Source: UBA5336 sp964492485
GTDB lineage: Bacteria > Pseudomonadota > Alphaproteobacteria > Caulobacterales > Hyphomonadaceae
NCBI GenBank assembly: GCA_964492485.1
Contig: CAZBKM010000002.1
Span: 268,649-332,648 of the forward strand
Direction of reading: 5' to 3'
Length of the DNA: 64,000 nt
A program made the position numbers and the translations under genes. The notes beneath the pieces are model-generated. The model saw only the letters and a list, made by a program, of their open reading frames with translations. It did no database searches and was not told where the DNA came from. Positions 41,862 to 50,700 of the stretch are shown piece by piece (the first letter of the stretch is position 1; every line of letters starts with the position of its first letter).

Positions 41862-43505
41862 TCAGCCCTGGCGATCATTGATCCCCGAAATGGCTGACGT
41901 CCGCTCCTGCCACCTTTGTACCATTATCCGTACAATGCGCCTCCAACTCCAACGGTCCGCGTACTGCCGAGCCGCGTGTCCCATGGCGCGCCGTCGCTCC
42001 TGGTCGGAAAGGAGAAGCGCGAGGACGCGGGCGAGATCGCGTGCATCACCCGGCCTTGCGGCCATCGCCGCACCTTCCGTCATGAACGGTTCGAGCGCCG
42101 GAAGATTGGATACGACGAGGGGACGGCCGGCAGCAGCCGCATCCGTGGGCTTCAAGGGAGCAACGATCCGGGTGGCGGGCGTATCGAGCCTGGGGACACA
42201 GTGGATGTCTATGGCAGCCGCCGCGACCCGCGTCTCCGCAGCATCAAGCGGCGGAACGAACGTCACCCAGTCCGCTGTTCCAGCCCGACTTTTGATGCGA
42301 TCGAGATCGTCGCCACCGCCAATGATCACAAGTCTGTGCGGAAAGCCTCGCTTCTTAACGAGTTCACTCGCGGTGATCAGGACTTCAAGACCCTCATAGG
42401 CGGTTACGCTACCCAGGAATCCAATCACGGGTTCCTCGTCTGCTGCCCACTGCCGTCGAACCGCAGCGACATCGCAAGGTTTGGGCGCCTCGCTCTCCAC
42501 GTCCGCGCCATTCGGGAGGTCCTCTACCAAGCTGGCTCCCTGTCGTATGGCCCACTGTTTGAGAGCTTGTCCGTTTGCAAAAACGCAGTCGGCCTGCCGC
42601 ACAGCCTCCTTTTCAAGCGCGTCCTGCAATCTGTACCCTGCACCCTGCGCGAACGCCGGCGAGACGCTCGCCCGCGTGTAATGCCAGAGTCCCCTCAACT
42701 CGTAGCTCCAGCCCAGAACTGTAGCGCGCGCAAGATGGGCTGCAACAAGCGCGCAAAGGTAGTTCGACGCGGCATGAATCCATCCGGGCCGCGTTAGCCG
42801 CGCAATTTCGAGGACCGCGATCAGGCGCGTATCAACATAGGATTTTGGACCACGAACTTGTTCTCCCGCGGGTGCGGCCCCGTGATAGGTCACGCTGCCA
42901 ATCGACCAGGACGACCCTGTCGGCGCATCAAGAACCGCAACATGAACGGTCCAACCTTCCGCCGAAAGTGCTGCCGCAATAGACTGGGTACGAAGCGCAT
43001 AGCCGTTTTTCTTGTCAGGCAGGGCGTTGCGCACGATCATCAAGGCAACCGCGCGTGTTAACGATCCTGAGCGACCCGGACCCGGTTGCCGTTCGGAGGG
43101 GAAAAGGTGGCTTGGTGTCCTGGTGGCGAGTGCCATCTCGCTTGCAAGGCGAAGCAGATCTGTATCTGGAGGCACATCAGATTTCCGTTCGATCGCGGCG
43201 CAATCCAGTCTGGCCTTCACGGATTCCAGGGCTTTGCGGTCGAGCTTTGCAAGGTCCTCGGCCAACCGATCCGGCGCACCCCATTCGAGGCTTTCGGCAA
43301 GCCCCCTCCGCCGACGAAGCCTTACAAGCTCGCGCCCCAGCCGGACGAGCCTACGAGGCATGGTCAAGATGCCGGAAGTCGAGAAGGTTTCGACGATCGT
43401 TTCGCCGATCAGATATCGGGCCGAGCCCCTTATTGTCTGTAACTCCCGCTCAAGCTGCTCTATCCGGCTCTGCGCTTGTTCAGGTCTCTCGGGCGCGTGA
43501 GGCAT
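41862..43505 (-). CDS. GT4-family glycosyltransferase (paralogue 1)
   Basis: 547 residues. An N-terminal coiled-coil-like segment (residues 8-25) and a helical region of about 160 residues precede the GT-B fold. The N-lobe has NGYALRTQSIAAAL, IHAASNYLCALVA and YELRGLWHYTRA; the C-lobe has IGFLGSVTAYEGLEVLI and TRIVAPLKPTDAAAAG. The same block set occurs in the products of 43505-45196 and the central part of 47778-53291. The gene starts at the last base of the preceding stop (TAATG). Export or lipid-linked acceptor and donor are unknown. Confidence 0.83.
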   Translation of the reverse strand: MPHAPERPEQAQSRIEQLERELQTIRGSARYLIGETIVETFSTSGILTMPRRLVRLGRELVRLRRRRGLAESLEWGAPDRLAEDLAKLDRKALESVKARLDCAAIERKSDVPPDTDLLRLASEMALATRTPSHLFPSERQPGPGRSGSLTRAVALMIVRNALPDKKNGYALRTQSIAAALSAEGWTVHVAVLDAPTGSSWSIGSVTYHGAAPAGEQVRGPKSYVDTRLIAVLEIARLTRPGWIHAASNYLCALVAAHLARATVLGWSYELRGLWHYTRASVSPAFAQGAGYRLQDALEKEAVRQADCVFANGQALKQWAIRQGASLVEDLPNGADVESEAPKPCDVAAVRRQWAADEEPVIGFLGSVTAYEGLEVLITASELVKKRGFPHRLVIIGGGDDLDRIKSRAGTADWVTFVPPLDAAETRVAAAAIDIHCVPRLDTPATRIVAPLKPTDAAAAGRPLVVSNLPALEPFMTEGAAMAARPGDARDLARVLALLLSDQERRRAMGHAARQYADRWSWRRIVRIMVQRWQERTSAISGINDRQG

Positions 43506-45196
43506 TATCGGTTCAATCGCCCATATATCTGATCGAGCTTGGTCGCGGCCGCGCTGCGGCTATGGTGCTCAACGACCTGACGACGCGCGGCCATACCGAG
43601 TTCATCCCGTTTGTCTGGATCTTCGCAGAGGTGTTCAAGGCATTCCGCCAGCGAGAGGGGATCATCGGGACGCGCGCCCAGGCAGTGCACGCCTGGAAAT
43701 GCAACGTCCGTTAGCGCAGGCAAATCGCTGAGCACGATGGCCGTTCCACATGCCATTGCCTCGACCAGCTTGATGGGTGGCACCAACCTTGTAACGGGCA
43801 AATCCCGTCTCGGCAGTGGTGCGATATCCAATGAATTGTAAAGGGTGGGAACATCCCGCCTGGCGATCCGCCCGGGAAACTTGACAAGCTCCTGAAGCCC
43901 AAGCCGGGCGGCCTGATTCATCAGCTCCCCCCTCTGCGGACCATCACCCAGAAGCACCGCCTGGAAGCCGACCGATCTGCTTTTCAGGCGTGCAAGAGCA
44001 TCCAGAAGTACGTCGAGACCTTCGTAATCGGCAAAACTACCGACATAGCCAATCAATGGGCGCTGGTTGTCTACACCCCAACCGTCGATGAGGGCATTAT
44101 TCCGTGGCCTGGGGGAAAAGGTCTGAGGACAGACCGTGTTGGGGATGACCGTAATCCTTGCGGGATCAACGCCCCTTGTCGTCATATAGCCTTTCACCGC
44201 ATTACTGATCGCGATCACGGCATCAGCACGCGCGGCTGCTTCGATCTCCAAGGCTTCTGACGCCTCAAGAACTAACTGATCGCCGTCTCCCCGACCGGCA
44301 CGCGTCACATGCCAAAGCCCGCGCACTTCGTATATGGCGGCGCCTCCGGAGAGCGCGGCTGCATGCGCTGCAGCAAGCCCATTCAGGTAGTTCGAGGCTG
44401 CATGGATAACCCCTGAGTCATGCGTCTCGGCCAATTTCGCGAGACGTTCACCGTAGGCTCGAACGTAGTCAGACAGCGAGCGCCCAAGCAGGCCATTCAA
44501 ACCATCCGGCAACAAGGTCCAGTGGCGACCGTCCTGTTCGAAACCCGTCTGTCGACTCTCACCACGGAACCTCGCCAGTTCCTGTGGGTAACCAAGCCGC
44601 AGGACCGGAACCGGGACCCGCCCGGACTGTTCTACCGCGCCAAGCATCTCTTCCGACCTCGCCGCGTAACCGTTTTCGACCAGCGGCGCGCCGGAGTGGA
44701 ACGCCATGATAATGTTTCTTGAGCCTGTCGCGACGCGATGAGCTGCCCGCTCCGGGACCGGGAAGATCTCGCCGCGGGCCGCCTGCTCCAACTCGCGTTC
44801 TCTGAGGAGCCTTGCGCAGACCTCGCGTGGGAACCGCTTATCCTCTGCGTCAATCCTGAGCAGTTCCGTTATTGCGGCTGCACCTCCATACGTCTGCACG
44901 AGGCCCGCAACTCTGTTGAGTTCAGCGACGCCCAGGCTGGCCGAGATGGATGGCTCGAGCCCGCGCAAGATCTCGCAGTCGCGCTCGCCCGAACGAGACC
45001 GCAAGGCCCGAACAAAGCGGCGCCTGGCACGGATGAAGGCAAGTAGCAGCCGCGCTGCGTGAAGCACGTGACCGGGAGCCCGGCGCGGCGTTATAGCAGA
45101 CTGGACGGCCAGCCAACCAAGCTGGACCCTTGCACTGTCCCGGACCGCGACTGGCGACTCATGGTCTGATGATTGATCAAAACGAGGCTCTGCCAT
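43505..45196 (-). CDS. GT4-family glycosyltransferase (paralogue 2)
   Basis: 563 residues with a basic helical N-terminal region (about 1-160) and a GT-B fold: NGYAARSEEMLGAV, IHAASNYLNGLAAAHAA, YEVRGLWHVTRA, IGYVGSFADYEGLDVLL and TRLVPPIKLVEAMACG. It is paralogous to the gene after it and to the middle of the giant protein. It is first of the two-gene minus-strand unit, divergent from wecB across a 96-bp gap expected to hold promoters. Confidence 0.84.
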   Translation of the reverse strand: MAEPRFDQSSDHESPVAVRDSARVQLGWLAVQSAITPRRAPGHVLHAARLLLAFIRARRRFVRALRSRSGERDCEILRGLEPSISASLGVAELNRVAGLVQTYGGAAAITELLRIDAEDKRFPREVCARLLRERELEQAARGEIFPVPERAAHRVATGSRNIIMAFHSGAPLVENGYAARSEEMLGAVEQSGRVPVPVLRLGYPQELARFRGESRQTGFEQDGRHWTLLPDGLNGLLGRSLSDYVRAYGERLAKLAETHDSGVIHAASNYLNGLAAAHAAALSGGAAIYEVRGLWHVTRAGRGDGDQLVLEASEALEIEAAARADAVIAISNAVKGYMTTRGVDPARITVIPNTVCPQTFSPRPRNNALIDGWGVDNQRPLIGYVGSFADYEGLDVLLDALARLKSRSVGFQAVLLGDGPQRGELMNQAARLGLQELVKFPGRIARRDVPTLYNSLDIAPLPRRDLPVTRLVPPIKLVEAMACGTAIVLSDLPALTDVAFPGVHCLGARPDDPLSLAECLEHLCEDPDKRDELGMAARRQVVEHHSRSAAATKLDQIYGRLNR

Positions 45197-45292
45197 GGCA
45201 CCTACCCATTTCGCCGCTTGCAGTTTGGAATGGTTGTCTCGCCATGGCCACTAGGATAGACGCCGCCTGAATATCGAGTCGCGGGGAAACGC

Positions 45293-46441
45293 ATGAAGGT
45301 TCTTGTTGTGCTGGGCACCCGCCCCGAGGCCATCAAACTGGCCCCCGTGGTTGAAGCGATGAAGGGCCACCCAACGATTGAGCCTGTGCTCATTTCGACA
45401 GGACAGCACCGTGAGATGGTGAAATCGGCTCTGGACTGGTTCGGCCTGGTTCCCGACCATGATCTGGACATCATGCAGCCGGGTCAAACCCTCACCGATG
45501 TCGTGTCGCGCTCCCTTGCAGGCCTCGACGCGCTGATGTCCGAACTGGCCCCCAGCGCTGTCATTGCCCAGGGCGATACGGCAACCGTTTTTGCTGCCGC
45601 CCTTTCGGCGTTTCATCGCAACATCCCTTTCGGGCACGTCGAGGCTGGACTGAGAACGTACGATCTGGAACACCCCTTTCCCGAGGAAGGCTATCGCCAA
45701 CTGGTTTCCCGGATCGCAACATGGCACTTCTGCCCCACGGCAAGGGCGGCAGAGGCAATCCGGGGCGAAAGGGTTTCCGGCGACGTTCATGTTGTCGGCA
45801 ACACGGTCATTGACGCGCTGCTGTCTACGGCTGAACGGCTGCGGTCAACTGAAACTGTAAAACGCGAGCGGCGCCACGTTCTGATCACCGGGCACCGCCG
45901 GGAGAATCACGGTGCAGTGTTCGAAGCCCTCTTCAAGGCGCTTGCGCGGATCGCACAAGCCAATCCGGACGTCGATTTCATTTATCCCGTTCATCTGAAC
46001 CCGAAGGTCCAAACCGCCGCCCGCGCCCATCTGAGCGGCCATCAGAATATCCAGCTCATCGAACCGGTAAGCTATCCCGACATTGTGAGGCTAATGGCTG
46101 GCGCCTCAGTCATTTGTACGGATTCCGGCGGCATTCAGGAGGAAGCTCCCAGCTTTGGCGTGCCCGTCCTCGTCATGCGCCAGACCACGGAAAGGCCGGA
46201 AGCCGTCGACGCGGGTGTGTGTGAGCTTGTGGGGCGCGATCCTGAACGTATGGTAGAACGTGCGAACGAGTTGCTCCGGGATCCTGACAGCTTTAAGGCG
46301 CGCAACACGCCGAATCCGTTCGGAGACGGCAAGGCATCGGCCCGGATCTGCGATGCGCTTGCCGGGCGATCGTTTGCGCCGTTCAAGCCCAACCTTGACC
46401 ACATCACCCCCACCGAAGCACCGATTGGGTACACGCCATGA
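45293..46441 (+). CDS. wecB: UDP-N-acetylglucosamine 2-epimerase (non-hydrolysing)
   Basis: Converts UDP-GlcNAc to UDP-ManNAc. It has LGTRPEAIKLAPVV at the N-terminus, GDTATVFAAAL, HVEAGLRTYD, TGHRRENHG and CTDSGGIQEEAPSFGVPVLV. The length is 382 residues, typical for the family. It overlaps wecC by 4 bases (ATGA), forming a two-gene operon for UDP-ManNAc and its acid. Confidence 0.96.
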   Translation: MKVLVVLGTRPEAIKLAPVVEAMKGHPTIEPVLISTGQHREMVKSALDWFGLVPDHDLDIMQPGQTLTDVVSRSLAGLDALMSELAPSAVIAQGDTATVFAAALSAFHRNIPFGHVEAGLRTYDLEHPFPEEGYRQLVSRIATWHFCPTARAAEAIRGERVSGDVHVVGNTVIDALLSTAERLRSTETVKRERRHVLITGHRRENHGAVFEALFKALARIAQANPDVDFIYPVHLNPKVQTAARAHLSGHQNIQLIEPVSYPDIVRLMAGASVICTDSGGIQEEAPSFGVPVLVMRQTTERPEAVDAGVCELVGRDPERMVERANELLRDPDSFKARNTPNPFGDGKASARICDALAGRSFAPFKPNLDHITPTEAPIGYTP

Positions 46442-47724
46442 GTGACGAGAAGATTGTCGTGGTCGGCCTCGGCTATGTGGGCCTGCCAACCGCCGCCCTG
46501 ATGGCGAATGCCGGATATCAGGTCCATGGTGTCGATCTCGATCCGCACATTCTGGGCGCGCTGTCGGAAGGACGTTGCCCGCTTGGCGAGCCGGCCGTCG
46601 TCCGCCTCGTCACCGAGGCGCTGGCATCGGGTCAGCTGACGGCGTCGTCCGAGATCGAGGAGGGCGACGTTTACGTGATCTGCGTCCCCACGCCCGTGAC
46701 GGCCGACAAGAAGGCCGACATCTCGATCGTCGATCATGTGGCTCATCAGATCTCTGGGATCGTCCGGCGTGGCAATCTGGTCATTCTCGAATCCACGAGC
46801 CCGATCGGCACGACCCGCGACGTGGTGGGCGCCGCTCTGGGCAAGTCGGGTCTCGATATCCTGAAAGATCTGGACATCTGCTATTGCCCAGAACGGGTGT
46901 TTCCCGGCTCGACCGTGACGGAGATCGTCCAGAACGACCGTATCATTGGTGGCCTGACGCCCCGTGCGGCAGAGCGAGCAGAAGCCCTCTACAAGCGATT
47001 CTGCACAGGAACGACCCTGCTTACGGACGCTGGCACGGCCGAATTCTCAAAGCTGATGGAAAACACGTACCGGGATGTGAACATCGCCTTGGCGAATGTC
47101 TTCTCCCACATAGCGGAGCGAAGCGGCGTGAACGTCCATGACGCCATCGAGCTTGCCAACCGGCACCCCCGAGTAAATGTGCACAAACCGGGACCAGGTG
47201 TCGGCGGGCATTGCATCCCGGTTGACCCCTGGTTCCTGATCGATGGGTTCCCGGAAGACACCGCCCTTCTGCGCCAGGCCCGAGACATCAATGACGGCCA
47301 GCCGAAACGGCTCTGGGAGAGGGTCAAATCCCTTGGACACCCGATCAAGCATGTTGCTATACTTGGAGCGGCCTATCGCGGCGATCTCGACGACGCGCGA
47401 GAATCGCCAACAGAAAAATTGATCGAGGCTCTCGAGGCTGAAGCAATCAGTTACGCGCTGCATGATCCCCACGTTACGAGCTTTCAACTCCATAACGGAC
47501 GGGAAGTTCAAATTACAGCTCATATGGAAACCGCATTGTCGAACGCCGACGCGGTTATAATCATGACGGACCATTCGCAATATAAGTTGCTCAACAGTAT
47601 TAATTTCTCGGCCATGTCCGGACGCGTCATTGCTGACGGCCGCGACCTGTTGGATCCAAGCGCGATCAAATCTGCGGGATATACGGTGTTATCAATAGGC
47701 AACGCCTGGACAGGCGGCGAATGA
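46438..47724 (+). CDS. wecC: UDP-N-acetyl-D-mannosamine dehydrogenase
   Basis: Oxidises UDP-ManNAc to UDP-ManNAcA. It has the N-terminal VVGLGYVGLPTAALMA, CYCPERVFPGSTVTEI and the active-site GPGVGGHCIPVDPWFL with the catalytic Cys. The length is 428 residues. A related uronate dehydrogenase could share these motifs, but coupling to wecB points to the ManNAc form. Ends convergent with the giant glycosyltransferase. Confidence 0.93.
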   Translation: MSDEKIVVVGLGYVGLPTAALMANAGYQVHGVDLDPHILGALSEGRCPLGEPAVVRLVTEALASGQLTASSEIEEGDVYVICVPTPVTADKKADISIVDHVAHQISGIVRRGNLVILESTSPIGTTRDVVGAALGKSGLDILKDLDICYCPERVFPGSTVTEIVQNDRIIGGLTPRAAERAEALYKRFCTGTTLLTDAGTAEFSKLMENTYRDVNIALANVFSHIAERSGVNVHDAIELANRHPRVNVHKPGPGVGGHCIPVDPWFLIDGFPEDTALLRQARDINDGQPKRLWERVKSLGHPIKHVAILGAAYRGDLDDARESPTEKLIEALEAEAISYALHDPHVTSFQLHNGREVQITAHMETALSNADAVIIMTDHSQYKLLNSINFSAMSGRVIADGRDLLDPSAIKSAGYTVLSIGNAWTGGE

Positions 47725-47777
47725 TCCGAACGTCACTACGAGACCTTAAAGAAGGCGCATCGCGATGGCCAGACAAA

Positions 47778-50700
47778 CTACTCCTCTATATGTCGAGCAC
47801 CCAGTGAGTGGAGCGGAAGGCGAGTCTCTTGGCGAGCCAGGAAATCATAGGTCCTGATCTGGCGCACCATCCGCTCGCACACGCTCTCGATACTGTAACG
47901 TTCGGCGATCAGCTTCGCAGCGCTCTCTCCCGCTGCGCGCCATACGGCAGGCGCATATGCCAATTGCAAGATACGCTCCACCGCAGCGTTGCTATCCTCA
48001 CATGTCCACTGGTCACCAAATATTTCTGATACCCCCGGGCGGGGCAATATTATGGGCACGGCACCACTCGCGGCACCGTCGGCGACTGTATAGTGAAACG
48101 ACTCAAACAGGCTTGTCGACAGGACAAACCCGACCTTAGAATACCATTGTGGCATGTCATCGTCGTATCCATCAAAGCTGACGGCCCCCTGTAAGAGTGG
48201 GTCAGCGCCAAGACGTTCCCAGAACCGCTTGTAATAGGCGCGTTCATCAGGACGGTCTTTCAGCCAGGCGTACGCACGTGGCAATTTCCCTTTGATCCGA
48301 AGCGTGAAACGCGGGTCTTTTGCGCGCAGGAGCGCCAGGATATCCAGCGCTTTGTGGACCTGCTTAAGCATTGGCACCATGCCGACAAAACCAAGCGCAA
48401 AGCGCGCCGCGTCCGGCTTGTGCAGGTCTAGGGCGTTTATGTCCACGCCGTTTCCGAGATTGATAAACCGGGTACCGTCTTTCCACCCGAAGCGTTCAAG
48501 CGCATCTTGCCGTGTTAGACTGCTGACGAAAAACACCTTATGAAAACGTTCAACCTGAAGCGATGCAGGATACGGTGTTTCCAGTTCTTGCCGGTGAAAT
48601 CGCGTAACAAGCGTTTGTTCAGGATGAATATGTTTGGCGTACCATGCCGCATTCCCCAACATCCATTCGCAGAAGACGACATCGGCTTGCTCCAAGAGGG
48701 TCGCGCTTTCAGCCCGGTCGTGGCGATTGTGGCCCGTCCACCTATCATAGATCAGATCGAAGCCGGCTGCTTCGAGGTGTTCCTCGAATGGCTTAATGAA
48801 CTTGAGGTCGTGCCCTGCAATCAACATACGTTTCCGGGCCGATTTCGGTCGGGCCGGCGCGAAAGACAACAGGTTTCCAGAAAGACCCACGAAGGAGCCC
48901 CCTGTGGGGCTTTGTGAACCACGCCGGCGCAATACACAACGCGGATCAAGCGGTGAATCTTTTCTGAATGGAACAGCCGTCCCGATGACTGAACGTCGGT
49001 CAGGGTTCGGCTTGTCCACAGGGTACCATCCCGCTTTTCCAATAAAGATGGCCGGCTCACTGAGTGCAAGCGCCAGCATGTCCTCGAAGCAGTGATGGCC
49101 CAACCAGCATCCTGCTGTCAGCGTTACATGATAGTCAGCTTCCGCGAAGGCCTTGTTGATTTGGCCGGCGTCGACGACGAGGTCGACGCCGACTTCTGAC
49201 GCCCAGCGCTCCCATTCCTGCACCGCCGTGGAGTCTTCCAGAGCGGGATGATCGCTCGGCGATAGTATGATGATCTCTGGCGGGTGACTTTGTGAAATCA
49301 ATTCATCCAGTGTCGCCGCCAACTGGGCGGTCGATAGGTGTTCAGGAACCGTCAGACGCGCCGCGTAGGTCGGCAGGCGAACGCCCTCAGCATAGGCGAG
49401 ACCTGCATCGCGGGCGATCGCTGAAAGCCAGTGGCCTGCGGTCAAAGCCCGGCGCACTACCCGTGCGCCCGCCTGCGCCAGGGAATCCCGATAGGCTTCG
49501 TCCCGCGCAACCCGCGAGATTATTTGCGAGGCTTCCCCGTGACTCGAAACCGTAGGCACACTGCCTTGCAGGACCCTGTCCAAACCACGCCCAGGGCCTG
49601 AAACAACTGCTGCGCCGCTTGCCAACGCTTCCACGACACGACGAGAATACATGGTTGGGCTGTTGGCGACAGAATTGACGTTTAGGAATGTGCCGTGCTG
49701 GCGGTAGGCATTGAGCATGTCTTCATAAGCTAGCCCATCCTTGACGAAGGTTCGCAAGTTCTCGGGGAATTGATAGGGACTGTGGGCGTGAAGGCGTTGA
49801 CGGTCGTAAACTACCAAATCATGGCAGCTTGCGGCTTCCAGAAGCAACGACAGATCATGGGTACGTTGGGCATATCGTGGTCCATAATAAGTGCCCGCAT
49901 AGCAAATTGCCTTGTCACGGTCGGAGGTCTCAAACGGATGGTGAACCTTGACATTTGCAAAGAAAGGGGTGGCCCGTGCAGTCTTTATCTTTGAATTGGG
50001 CAAGGTTAGATAGCGGGGAACCATCTCCCCATCGGTGGTAGCGACATGATCAAACAAAGCAGCGGTCTTGCTAAACCGTGCAAAATGAACCGGGTCCTCC
50101 TTGTTGAAGAAAACCGTCGGAATACCCCGCGCACGGCATGTTTCCACGAGACGGGCAAGGTCGGCGATCTCTTCGTCTGAATACCAACCCACACCACGCG
50201 CCCATTCCCCGCGATTACCTTCCCAAGCCGATTCACACACAATCAGATCGAATGTGTGGGCGTCTAATTGTGAGACAAAATTGGACCGCGATAGCGGCAC
50301 GCACTCGGCGACTTCGCTGAGTGCGGTTGTAGTAAACGCGTCTGCAATCAGTCCAATGCGAAGCTGGCCTTCCACATTTCTCGCTTCAGGGGAAGGCGAG
50401 ACTCGCACACCCCCCTCGCCCTGCATCAGAATGGCTGCGTTCTCGCCGGGTCGAATTGTGATCCGATAACCGTCTGTCGAGGCCGGTAGCTTGAACCGTG
50501 CGCGCGTGTTTTGACCAACCGGGTTGAGCGGCAACTGCAACACAGCCTTGGACGGCTCAACGAGCCGCGTCCAGCAATATGCGATGTCATCTCGGCCTGG
50601 AGGGGCAATCAATCCGCCGTCAAGCTTTTCGACGTCAACCTGAACGACGGGTGGATTTTTCGTTCCGGTCAGCGGCAAAATGTCAAGATCTAGCTGACAC